From Rhodeus uyekii (taxonomy: Eukaryota > Chordata > Actinopteri > Cypriniformes > Acheilognathidae), in NCBI GenBank assembly GCA_037043235.1, contig JAWRVZ010000180.1, positions 912,001-976,000 on the forward strand: a DNA stretch of 64,000 bases. The letters run 5' to 3'. Made by a program: the position numbers and the translations under genes. This document shows positions 10,473-20,999 of the stretch, in pieces. Numbering within the stretch: position 1 is the stretch's first letter; every line of letters begins with the position of its first letter. The notes beneath the pieces are model-generated. The model saw only the letters and a list, made by a program, of their open reading frames with translations. It ran no database searches and was not told where the DNA came from.

Positions 10473-10680
10473 GATGTTTGATTAACAAAGTTCGGGAGGA
10501 GCACGTTCAAGGATGAAAGCAATCAACTCATCATCAGCAATTACACCTCATCCTATCAGCATGAGAGGAAGCGTGTATATAAAGCCACGTTCAACTCACC
10601 TACATCCCTCGAGAGTTTACAGCATCCCTCCACCACCCCGACTCCTCCCACTTAATTGTTCCTAACTAGTCAGGAATACG

Positions 10681-10799
10681 GGGGGAGTGCTCCAGGTTCG
10701 GGCCAAATACCGAGCTTGGAGCCCTCTCCTCAGACAGCACGCCAAATACGCATACCTTTACTGCTCCTGAATCATTGATAAGTGTGAACTCGTGAAATA
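10681..10799. repeat. Direct repeat copy 2 (119 bp)
   Basis: This is the second copy of the repeat at 10355-10472. The roughly 208 bp between the copies contains a TATATAAA box (about 10577) and no frame that looks coding. Confidence 0.75.
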
Positions 10800-11299
10800 C
10801 CCACATGAGGAAGGGTAATTGATTAGGACACAGCTGGGAACAAATCAAACTAATGAAAATGAAACGAGACGGTTGGGGTAACAGACAAGACATGAATTTG
10901 TAGCCAATACGGACACGCATTTGTTGCATTTTCACATTAAACAGAGACGACGCGCAGCTGGTGACAACCAAACTGCGAGTGACAGAAAACACAAAAAGCA
11001 CGCAGCCGATGAAAACACAAAAAAAACGCACCCACTCAAATGACATAGAGCGCACAAGAACGAGTAAACACCTGTTCTCACTCGCTCACAACAAGAACGA
11101 GTCATGAATGCCCGAATCCCGACACAAAACCAAAACTGAACCAGACCAAAGTATCAGGACCGGACATCATAACTCGCACACAAGACGTCACATAGACAAG
11201 TGCGCACGCACACACAACATGAGACATTACGGTAGTGTCAGAGCTCTGTCACAACAACAAGAGATTACTAGACCAAATGTGGCAGAACCCTGACATACA
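10800..11299 (-). mobile_element. Possible LTR fragment, minus strand
   Basis: On the minus strand the segment starts TGTCAGGGTTCTGCCACA (at about 11297) and runs as A/C-rich non-coding sequence, as other LTRs here do. The far boundary was not found. From 11300 to 11568 I see no feature beyond short chance frames. Confidence 0.3.
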
Positions 11300-11568
11300 T
11301 TTCTTTACAGGCAGCAAAGTGGTGCTTGGGTACATTTATAACGAGACAAAGTGATTCTATGTGTACATTCACAATACAGTTCAACGGCTCTGTCAGTCCT
11401 CAAGACCTGAGCAGTGGCATTATGTACGGGCTGAAGAAAATCCTGCAGATCATGCGTCAAGATCCTTATCTGCATCCTCCCTGGCAAAAACCTCTTGGTT
11501 CACCGGTCCCTCCTTCCTGTGTTAGTCACCTGAAGAGAAAATACAATCGAATGAGAGATTTGAGCTAA

Positions 11569-12330
11569 TTGAACTTGAAAAGGACTCTGTGTTTCTTGAG
11601 AAATGCTGTGTTTCTTGAGTGTGGAAAAAACAGAACTCTTTCTCTCAGTTGCAGAAGAGCGATAATAACGCTATTGCCAAAGAAAGGAGATTTAGGGCTC
11701 TTGAAGAACTGGCGTCCAATCTCTCTTTTAGGGATTAACTACAAAATACTTTCAAAGGAATTAACAAACCGGTTGAAGAAGGTTATGGCTTCAATAATCC
11801 ATGAAGACCAGTCCTATTGCATTCCAAAACGCTCTATTTTCGATAATGTTTCTTGTGCGTGATCTAGTCCACCTCCCTGAGATATATGGACTGGATTTGG
11901 GCCTCTTGTCTCTAGACCAGGAAAAGGCTCTTGATAGAGTTGACCATTGATATCTTTTTAATGCAGTCAGTAAAATCAGTCTTTGGATTTGGAGGAAAGT
12001 TCACCTCATGGATCCAGATTCTTTACACGGATGTTCACAGTATGTTGAAGATCAATGGAACTTTAAAAAGGACTTTCCCTGTGTGTAGAGGAGTGAGACA
12101 GGGATGCAGCCTCTCCAGACTTCTGTACGTTATTTCCATAGAACCAAGTTCTCAGAGAAAAGCTGCAGGGTTTTTCAGTCCTAAACCCTGATATATCAGA
12201 TGTTACTGTAGTCAAGCGTATTACCTATGCTGATGATGTCACGGTCATAATAAGATCTCACTAAGTCATCGTACAACTGAAGAAGTACTTGAACTGGTTT
12301 CAGAAAGCATTTTCAGCAAAGGTGAACTGG
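11569..12330 (+). pseudogene. L1/Tx1-like LINE reverse transcriptase fragment
   Basis: The first frame (to 11862) carries ITLLPKKGDLGLLKNWRPIS, then KILSKELTNRL and a DQSYCIPKRSIFDNV segment. These are RT fingers motifs of the Tx1/L1 type. A second frame (11931-12191) has RGVRQGCSLS. A third at about 12220 reads TYADDVTV, the catalytic box. Frameshifts separate all three. The endonuclease and C-terminal parts are missing. Confidence 0.75.
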
Positions 12331-12717
12331 AATAAAACAGAAGCACTACGTTGTGGTCACTGGCAGGAAGAAGCTCCACCTCGTCTCCCACAACAGTGTC
12401 AGTGGAACACAGAGGGATTGAAAACCCTTGGTTTTTTTTTAATAACCTTGCTACGACCTTGACTGCATTGGCTGTGGTTTAACTTGGTGTTTAGTCAGAG
12501 TTTCAACACACTGCATGAGAACACTACAGGGTGAGTGCCTTGTTTTGTTTTGTAGGCCCAAGTGCCATCTGTTTTCTCCTATTTTCGCTTTAGTTGGGGA
12601 GATAGGGAAGTTTATTGTATTTTTCTTTCTTTTTGGTTGGTTTATAGGGAAGCTAGATTTTCATGGAAAGTTTAGTTTCTATTATGTTTGTTGTTTTGGC
12701 ACTTAACTCACTCCTGA
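12331..12717. other. No feature recognised
   Basis: T-rich sequence follows the LINE relic. A 63-residue hydrophobic frame at 12515-12706 has no family resemblance, and I treat it as chance. Confidence 0.5.
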
Positions 12718-14100
12718 GCACCAAATGCTGCATGCGAACACAGAGATGCAGAAAACATCAAGCGCTCACTGCAGATAAACATAGTTTCCTGACATACTGC
12801 AATGGGAAAATGATAAAGGATGCATGCATGCACATAATTACATTTTCACACACAAAGAATTGGTGATCTTAATAGAAAACATGCTAAAACACTGTTTCAT
12901 AAAAACTTGAACAAAATAAAAGAAACATCAAATTGGTCCGGTCAGTCTATCACAATAAAAAAACTTGGGTTTGTGTGTGAGTGTAAAAAGAACACCTGAA
13001 ATGTAGAGTTGGAGAAGACAGGAAAACAAGGCAATATCAAGTCCTGCATTGGAGGAAAATCACAGAGAAATAAATGTTTCATATATTTTATACATGGAAT
13101 AAAGGTTATAGAAACAATAGTAAATAATCATATGCAAAATATTGAGAAAAAAGTTAGTTCTTCCCTTAAGATTCTAGAAAAAAGGCAAGAGATTACTCCA
13201 TATCTTGTATTGGGGAAGTAAAAAATAAATTCAGTAAAATTCACAGTAGAAACATTTGAGCAGTCTAACACATAAAATGCATAAATCATAAACATACGGT
13301 GACTTTTTGTAGAGTTTAAGTTCATGAATTAACTTTATATTTGTGTTTGAAAAACTTCGTAAAAACTGTAAGATTGAGCTAAATCTAATAACAGAAGAAC
13401 AGCTTCTTTAACCTCAATAACCAAATTATTATTTTACAGAGTCTCATTTATTTAGGGTTTTGTTTCAGACAGACTCTTCAATGAAGTTTGCAAACATGTA
13501 GATTATAAAGTTTTATTTCTGGAAGCACAAAAATGGCCTTTGCCTTTTCACTTCAGAGATTTCTCACAGACTGAGACTGTTTTCTATTTTCTGCTTTTGT
13601 TTTCAATGAAAGCTTTTATTCAAAGAGGTTCAATAGAGATTAATCATATATAATGTGCTGTATGAATAAAGATGACTGTCAGGAGTGTGATGCGGGAGGA
13701 AGATGCTGATGAGGAAGGCAGAACTAAACTGAAACTTCTCTTTATTAAAGAACTGAAAACACACTTTAATTAGAAAACAAAACAAAATGCACAAAACAGG
13801 AATAATGTAATGGGAGGAACAGCCAGAGAAGAGACAATAAGCAAACATTAGCATTGACCGACAGCGACAGAGGAACACATGAGGGAATATAATCACAGGA
13901 GAATGATGGGGAACAGCTGACCAGACTAACGAGGGAAGTGATTACACCACAACTGAGGGAAATGACACATGGAAGAAAACAGGAAGAGTGAGGAGACGTG
14001 ACATAACTTGATTTTTAATAACAAATCCATTTTAAATTAACAAAACATGGCAAGACATTTAACAATACATATGTTTTATATATATATGGAAGAAATGATA
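12718..14100. repeat. Segmental duplication, copy A left part
   Basis: The segment aligns with 29765-32210 in the same order and orientation, with scattered substitutions and small indels. The 1-kb hAT at 30875-31886 is present only in the second copy. Near 13315 this copy lacks 24 bp that are present in the other. I see no convincing gene inside it. Confidence 0.85.
13677..14003 (-). mobile_element. Solo-LTR-like repeat inside duplication A
   Basis: It begins TGTCAGG and ends GTGACA, so on the minus strand it reads TGTCACGTC...CCTGACA. An AATAAA-like signal lies in the expected orientation. The flanks (ATGAC and ATAAC) are similar but not identical 5-mers. The same repeat is in the second duplication copy, where the hAT has interrupted it. 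Confidence 0.55.
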
Positions 14101-14696
14101 ACAAAAAGAGACATAAGAGAGAGAAAAACAGCAGAAAACAAATGTATAATATAGTATTGTATACAGTTACAGTAATAAGTTTAAGCAATAGGTCAATCTA
14201 GTGTGAGATAATAGTGAACATTATTATGAATTACATTTTTCTGGTGATTTTGTGGAGAAAAAAAAAGATGAATATAAACTGATGAAAAAATCTGAAACAA
14301 TCAAATTAATAACAGTGGTAATAATAATAGTAAGACCATTCAATAAAAGTAAGGATAATAGTGGCAGCATCAGCGGCATTAATAATAATAATATTAATAA
14401 TGTAATGTCAGTTTTGTGGGATTGTACAGCAGTCAGTAAAATGATTGCAGACACACACGACTCTCTCGGTCTGAGAGTCACTTCATCACTGCCGGCGAAC
14501 ACAACCAACACATTTCCCGACACACACCACAGAAATGACCTTGACAAGAAAGCAAATGTGTGAGTGAAGACTTGAGCTCTTTCCAGTCTTGCGTCTCTCA
14601 TGTTGTTGCTCAGACGTGGACAGACTCTGAATCTCTGCTGTGCGGCTTGAGTTTCTGTCAGGTTGGACTCGGACTTCAGGCTTCGTCTCGCGCTCA
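14101..14696. other. Low-complexity AT-rich spacer, no gene
   Basis: Parts (near 14345-14430) align with 32225-32280 of the second copy. The remainder is particular to this copy. Open frames are AT-driven and not family-like. Confidence 0.5.
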
Positions 14697-15169
14697 AGAC
14701 TTCCACCAAAGACAGCAAGAACCCCATTTCCTATCAATACAAAGATTAAATAAACAACAGCTGTTTTATTCTGTTTTAGAGCTGATTTACAACAGAGATG
14801 AACTCTGCTAATGAATCATATGGATCTTAAAATATATTAATATGAATGAGCAGGATTGTACTGCATGTTGTTTGTCTGAGAAGCATCTTTCTGTGTGTGT
14901 GTTTGTGGTGTGAGACGGAGCGAGTGCCGTTGATCTGCTTATTTCAGTCTCACCTGTCCAGCTGTTGTTCACAGGAGAAACGCTTGGGCTGATGGACGTC
15001 TCTGTCGGCTCCACAGGAACTTGCCCCGGCAGCCGAGGGCAGATCAACCCTTCCCGGCGGCGGGTCCTGGACTCACGGCAGTCGCTGCAACGCCTCTGAT
15101 GGTTTGGTTCGTCCGATCGATCGCCTCTCCTCCTCCAATAGACGCTGGACGAGCCGCTCAGACTCGACG
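14697..15169 (-). pseudogene. Extra truncated copy of Pim-like exon 2
   Basis: From 14954 to 15169 the minus strand repeats exon 2 of the kinase gene (17807-18136) nearly base for base, including the GT donor site, and then stops abruptly at about 15169. The sequence beyond the donor (14697-14953) matches intron 2 and 32430-32681. It lies just past the 3' end of the kinase gene and lacks exon 1 and all kinase exons, so it is a remnant of a neighbouring tandem copy. Confidence 0.8.
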
Positions 15170-15365
15170 CCTGTTCATTACAGTGAAGCTGCTTTGAAAC
15201 AATCTGAATAAATGAAGTCTTGACTACAAGAATATTACAATGAACACAAGTGTGAAAATCTCACTACAAATAATCCAGAACTGCAGTGATAATAATCCTC
15301 CTCCGTCTGTGACACTTCCTCACTCCTGAATCCCTGATCCAGTGAATCTCCTGAACTTCTCACAT

Positions 15366-18300
15366 CTACAGTAGATCATTTCTAATCCATGTATGCTGTA
15401 ACATCTGCTCTAGCGTCGGCCGTTGCGTTGGATCCCGGGATAAACACTGTCTAATCAGATCCCGGCATTCTGTGCACATTTTAATCAGGAGAGCTGGTTA
15501 ATCATGAGCATCTATTCATCTTTGCAGTGATTCTTGTTCTTCACTCCTGGAACTAAAGCTTCTTTCCTCATGACTCTGTTTCAGTCGCTTCACCCCAAAC
15601 TCTCTCTATACATGCAAACGTCTCTCACACTTCACCTTCAACTGTTTCTGGACTGAGTCTTTGCTTTATGTGTGTGTTTATGAATGTCATCCATATTATT
15701 CACTCACCTCTGGATAAGCTGGAGCTCTGAAATGTAACTTGGGCTCGCTTGATGTCCAATCTGTGGCGAAAAGGACGGCATGCGTTGAGCATCTCATACA
15801 GCAACACTCCTAGAGCCCAGACGTTTGCTGGGACGGCGTGGAATCGAGGTTGTGTGAAGACTTCAGGCGGGCAGTAATCCGGTAATCCTGTAAGCGGCAC
15901 ATTTGAACGTTGTTGAGCTTTTTTAAAGCATCAAATAATCAGTAAGTCACTGCGTTCAGTTTCCACACTCCCACAATGCTCACCGCGGTAAACGTTGCTC
16001 TCGTAGCCGTCGCTGCTGAATAAGTGACCGCAGCCAAAGTCTATCAGCTTGAGCTCGAAGCTGTTTCTCTTCAGCAGGATGTTCTGCGCATGAACGTCAT
16101 TGTGAAACACGCCGTGCTCAATGCAGTGTTGCACCGCCAGCACAGCCTGTCTCATGATGAGCCGCGCCACTGTTTCATGCAGTCCAGGAGTACGAGAGAT
16201 GAAGTCCAGCAAGCTCTCGCAGGGTTCGGGAAGCTCCATAACCAGAGTGAATCTTCCAGGGTGTTCAAACCACTCGTAGAGTTGAATGACGAAGGGGCTG
16301 ATGGGATCTTGCCTCATCATCATCAGCAGAGCCACTTCTGTCACCAGAGGTTCGGGATGCCCAGGCTAGAGAAAAGCAGCAGACAGAAGATGAACTGGGA
16401 GCAAATCTGAAGAAAACATCTTTTCCATCATTACGTTCAAGAGAGGCTTTTCAGCTCAAAGTGATTTGGTGCCTCTAGGCTTATTTATCATCACATTTAC
16501 AGCTAAAGCTTCCTGCGGGTGTGAAACTACAGGAATCTGCACTAAACACACATTCAGCTTTCATCAACTTACAACGTCAAGATAAAGAAAATTGTCAAAC
16601 TTGAGGATCCGCTTGATGGCAACCTGCAAAAAACACAAAGCTGCTTCAAGAACAGAGACGGATTCCAGCGCCTGAACTTGCACTGAATATTAAACATCTG
16701 GAAACTGTTTTAAATATCTTTTGACAAATGTTTGTGTAGTTTGATAAGATTTACCTTTTTCCCGTCAAATTTGCGAGTTCCCTTGAAAACACTGCCGAAT
16801 GCTCCGGATCCGATCATCTCTCCCACGTCATACAAGGACTCAAAGGACTCTGAGAAACAAACAGAACATGTGAGAAATATATGAGCTTGTTTGAGACATT
16901 GATTTATTTTATAAACGTCAGTCGAGAAAATAATATGAATTTTCGCTGGAAACAAGATATTTTTAGTGGAAATCAAGACGCCAATCCTGTTTAAAATAAC
17001 ATTGGAGAAATAATGACTGGTGATGTACCATTATTTGTGTTGATGCCGGAGTGATCCGGATCGGGATCAGAGTCATTATAAAACCGAGGATAAGACTGAC
17101 GATCAGACGCAAACTCCGGATCAGACGCGGACTCAGGACTGGACTCGGAGTCCGGATCAGGATCAGACGCAAACTCAGGATTGGAGTCCGGATCAGACTC
17201 AGGATCAGGATTGGACTCGGACTCAGGATCAGATGGAGGGATGAAAGGCTCCACAACAGTCACAGTACGGCAGTGACGACAGCAGAGGAAATGACGCTTC
17301 ATCGTCTTCCACACACTCCTGATGAAAGAACGGATTCCTTTCCTCTTCCTGAACTCTGTAGGTTTTTCTGAAATGAAGAAAAACAATTGAAAACACAACT
17401 ATTAGAAACAGCTCTGATGTCAAATTAAGCAATGATATCATGACATAAATGACTTTAGACTGTTTAAATCTTATCTGTAATGTTACAAATCCAAAGTAGT
17501 GGAAATATTTCTCCTTAATCCCTGCAGAAATGTCCCAAAATATAGTCTTTTATTTCACAATCATCACGATATCGTTATTCTTCTTATTTGATCAGGTCTT
17601 TGATTAAAACGAGAACATACATTTCCATTCATCAACTCTGGCACACGTGTCTCAGTTCTGCTAATGGATCATATGGATCTTAAACTATATGAATATGAAT
17701 GAGCAGGATTGTACTGCATGTTGTTTGTCTGAGAAGCGTCTTTCTGTGTGTGTGTTTGTGGTGTGAGACGGAGCGAGTGCCGTTGATCTGCTTATTTCAG
17801 TCTCACCTGTCCAGCTGTTGTTCACAGGAGAAACGCTTGGGCTGATGGACGTCTCTGTCGGCTCCACAGGAACTTGCCCCGGCAGCCGAGGGCAGATCAA
17901 CCCTTCCCGGCGGCGGGTCCTGGACTCACGGCAGTCGCTGCAACGCCTCTGATGGTTTGGTTCGTCCGATCGATCGCCTCTCCTCCTCCAATAGACGCTG
18001 GACGAGCCGCTCAAACTCGACGACTCCCGACACAAACGTCTCTGTCCATCGTCCTCAGAGACGCACAAAGAGGAAGCGAAGCTCGGAGAAAACTCTCTCC
18101 CAGTGGAAGCGGCTCCGCTGGATCTGGAGCCGGAGGCTGCAATATTTCACACATCACATGCTCATCTTTCATAATAGTAATCAATAATCAATGTCAGGAT
18201 CAATTACAAACTCTTACTGCAGTTACGCAAACTGAGAAATTGATTTCTATGCAAGGAATCAAACACACGTGATCATTTAGCGGGGAAAACTGTGGGATCA

Positions 18301-18433
18301 AAGTGGTTTCCACACACAAGTTACTTTACATTAATTTAGTCAATAATTTTACAACATCATCCCATAATATCCCATAAACAAATGAAACACTAAAGCACTC
18401 ACGGCCTCTTTTACCCATGATATCCATCCACAT
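15366..18433 (-). CDS. Pim-like serine/threonine protein kinase, eight coding exons
   Basis: Coding exons on the minus strand are 18433-18403, 18136-17807, 17367-17029, 16849-16755, 16623-16573, 16365-15984, 15887-15708 and 15469-15366. All introns have GT/AG ends, the phases agree, and the sum is 1512 bp (503 residues plus TAG). Residues 1-233 are a disordered leader, with an acidic Pro/Asp/Ser/Glu run in exon 3. The kinase domain follows: glycine loop IGSGAFGSVF (246-255), VAIK Lys269, helix-C Glu about 292, DFG 391-393, PPE 416-418, and a C-lobe ending RPTLEQMLQHTWI. The catalytic loop reads H-N-D-V-H-A-Q-N (370-377) instead of HRDxKxxN. Pim kinases are constitutively active cytosolic/nuclear kinases, and cyprinids carry large Pim-like arrays. 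The catalytic Asp372 remains, so activity is possible but uncertain. The start is the first ATG after a splice acceptor; a 5' UTR exon is likely near 18650-18760. Confidence 0.88.
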
Positions 18434-19100
18434 CTTCCTGCAAACTGCAATAAAACACAAAAACACAACACAAACAATAACACACAACTCCCCACAGAAA
18501 TACCCTCCCAACAATACAATAATGAAATAAAAGAATGGAATAAAACCCCAAACTCCTTCAACAATAAGCAAATAACAATAAAATGAACGATAAATAATAT
18601 GAACTAATTTGAAAAGTGTGAGTGTGTGTAAAGGATTTATCCTGCGATGTTCTTCCAGAATAAAAGTCTCCAGTCAGAATTTCTCCAAACAGCTTCAAAT
18701 CCACAAGATTCGCTCAGAAACTCGTGATGAAAGTGTGTGAAATCGCCTCGTCTCTCATCGACAGATCGATCGCTTCCGTGTTTATATATGAGCGCGACTC
18801 ACAACACGCGTTGCCATAGCAACTCCATCACTCACGAGCATCAAGCCGCGAGCACGCGCATCCAATCTCACCTCATTTATTGAATAGTTACAAACTGAAA
18901 CCGGACTATTTCTTTCACACATATGAGATTTATTCCTTCTGAACAGTTACAATCATTATTATTACTATAATCGACGGAATTATGTGTGCCAATATTCATA
19001 ATTGCACTTACAGTTTAATGGATCACATAGTCGTTACTGAATAAATTAATGTAAGATCCCAAAACAAGAACAAAGGGAAAAGCACATTTATGAATGAAGG
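17660..19100. repeat. Segmental duplication, copy with exons 1-2 and promoter
   Basis: It aligns with 32535-33975 at a constant offset of 14875 across the exons, with only scattered differences. It contains exon 2, exon 1, the promoter and about 300 bp upstream. Homology fades near 19100. Confidence 0.85.
18781..18823 (-). promoter_or_regulatory. TATA box and RFX-type X-box upstream of the Pim-like gene
   Basis: A TATATATG-type TATA element lies at 18782-18790. About 20 bp further upstream, for minus-strand transcription, sits GTTGCCATAGCAAC (18810-18823). This fits the palindromic X-box bound by RFX factors (GTNRCC-N0-3-RGYAAC). The duplicate copy keeps the motif at 33685-33698 with one permitted change. 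Binding is inferred, not shown. Confidence 0.5.
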
Positions 19101-19682
19101 AGTGGAGGAATATAAATAAAACATCTTCCCGATATTTAGCAGCATTTTGATGAGCCACGCCCACTGATTTAAACAACCAATGAGATTGAACTGTTCTCAC
19201 CCAATCAATGATATGTCACGACTGGATTGAGGAAGAACTCAAGTGCAGGGGTAAGGAGGTTTATTTAATAAAATATAAACAAACATAAACGTAAAGCAAA
19301 AACCCACGAGGGGGAAAACATAACATGAACTAGATCAGGGGTGGCCAACTTATTCAGCATTTGTTCTATTTGTTCTGTTTTCAAAACTTAATACAGGTAA
19401 GTCAGATGTTTTTTTTTGTTTGTTTTTCATTTGTATTTAACGGGATAGTTCACACAAAATTACATTTTTTTCATAATGTACTCACCCTTGTGTTGTTCCA
19501 GTTTCTTTTTTCTGTTGAACATAAAGGAAGATATTCAGTTTTGGGTCTTCATTGACTTCCGTAGGATTTTTTTTAATGTACCTGCATAACTTTTCAATTG
19601 TACCATGAAACATTTAATTGAAATGAAAAGACAGGCCTACTAATGTTCAAAATAAAATAAAAAAATAAGAAAGCAAGCTTGG
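19101..19682. other. Intergenic repeats, including an LTR fragment
   Basis: From 19214 to about 19336 a minus-strand LTR end (TGTCACGAC...) resembles the LTR at 25185-25562, sharing AACTCAAGTGCAGGGG and CCCACGAGGGGGAAAACA. It breaks off at a CAGGGGTGGCCAACTT sequence (19338) that resembles a hAT terminus. The part around 19440-19570 resembles a common cyprinid interspersed repeat (GGGATAGTTCAC start). No gene is seen. Confidence 0.45.
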
Positions 19683-19861
19683 GTTCCCTTTCGAGGGCGG
19701 GAACGAGACGGTGCATGGAAAAGATGCATTTGGGAACCTCCCCTTCACGTAAATTTCTGAAACCTTATAGGATAACGCCAGTTGACAACTGGCCAATTGT
19801 CGCGCGATGCGCTCTGGCTGTCAGACAGTATAAATAGCATAAGCGCGGCACTTGCGTCAGA
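19683..19861 (+). repeat. DIRS left inverted terminal repeat with TATA box
   Basis: It pairs with 24809-25015 on the opposite strand. A TATAAATA box at 19829-19836 is placed to start transcription just ahead of the gag frame at 19893. Confidence 0.9.
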
Positions 19862-19892
19862 TTATTTCCTTCACACGGACTTATGAACAGTT

Positions 19893-20999
19893 ATGGAATC
19901 AACAGGAACTAAATGTAAGGTAAGTTGCGCGGGTCCCATTGACCCGCCGGATACTCACGCGTGCTGCGTCGTCTGTCTGGGTCTGGCCCACGCCGAGGAT
20001 GCCCTGCTGGAGTCCTCCTGCGCGCACTGCGGGGATCTGCCGGGGCGCGCGCTGAGATCCAGGAGGGACATAGCGCGCAGTATCGCGGGGAAGGGGTCCG
20101 CTGCCGCCGTCGAGCCGCTGGCGGTCCCCCCCACACACTCGCGGGGTGACGGTGACGAAGCAGCATGCCGTCCTCTGCCGTCCCCCCAATCACCAGTTCT
20201 CTTCGCGGACTTCCTCCCGGTCGAGGATGACAGAGACGTGGACTCGGTATCCCTCGCTGCATCAGGCAGGGACTGGGCGGCGTCGGAGTGCCTCGACACA
20301 GAGGGCCCTCTAGACCTCCGGCAGGAGCTAGTCAGGGTCCTCGAGAGGGCAGTTAGAGAGCTGGACCTGGACTGGAGTGCTCCACAGGAGCCCGCGAGAA
20401 GTAAGCTGGACTCCTGGTTCCTCCAGTCCAGCCGCCAGCAAGCTGGAGCTAGGAGGGGATCCCCCCTTTTTTCCGTGCAATTGCTGGACGCCGGCAGCAT
20501 GGACGCGGAGGATGTGAGGGACCTGAGAGCGACAACGTCGCTCTCATGGCAACCAAGCGGTCCGCGCAAGCCATCGGCCGCTCTATGGGTTTTTTTAGTG
20601 GTGCTCCTGAGGCACCTGTGGCTAACTCTGGCGGACCCGAGGGACTCAGACCGGAAAATGCTCCTCAACGCACCAATTGCAGCCGCCGGCCTTTTTGATG
20701 GCGCAGTCGAGTCGGTTATGGAAAAATTTTCCGAGGCGCAAAAGCGCGCGAAAGCGATGAGCCACGTGATGCCGAGGCGCGCGTACCAGCAGCCCTCAAG
20801 GGCGCGGTCGGCGTCGGCGCCGCGCCTCCCCCACAGACCGGTGACACAGCAATCGGCGGCTGCAGTTCCGGCGGCTTCTCGCCCGGAACCGGATGTCCGA
20901 CGCAAGCAATGGGCGGGACCCGGGAAGAGGCGTCACGCGCCCAGGGGGGGCCCCCGTCGTGACGGCGCACAGCCTCCCGCAGGCAAGCCATCTTCCTGA
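19893..20999 (+). CDS. DIRS Gag-like protein
   Basis: The frame of 368 codons begins at an ATG 30 bp after the inverted repeat. A Cys-rich segment near residues 24-47 (CCVVCLGLAHAEDALLESSC, then AHC) is the zinc-finger-like block seen at the N-terminus of fish DIRS Gag proteins. The C-terminal third is basic and Arg/Pro-rich, suited to RNA binding. It overlaps the RT frame by about 107 bp in a different phase, as usual for DIRS. I see no internal stop. High GC and CpG set it apart from the surrounding AT-rich DNA. Confidence 0.75.
   Translation: MESTGTKCKVSCAGPIDPPDTHACCVVCLGLAHAEDALLESSCAHCGDLPGRALRSRRDIARSIAGKGSAAAVEPLAVPPTHSRGDGDEAACRPLPSPQSPVLFADFLPVEDDRDVDSVSLAASGRDWAASECLDTEGPLDLRQELVRVLERAVRELDLDWSAPQEPARSKLDSWFLQSSRQQAGARRGSPLFSVQLLDAGSMDAEDVRDLRATTSLSWQPSGPRKPSAALWVFLVVLLRHLWLTLADPRDSDRKMLLNAPIAAAGLFDGAVESVMEKFSEAQKRAKAMSHVMPRRAYQQPSRARSASAPRLPHRPVTQQSAAAVPAASRPEPDVRRKQWAGPGKRRHAPRGGPRRDGAQPPAGKPSS

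Noticed and set aside
19899..20905. Minus-strand frames up to 316 codons opposite DIRS Gag
   Set aside because: High GC makes the opposite strand open. The plus-strand frame has the ATG placement, TATA box and Cys-rich block.
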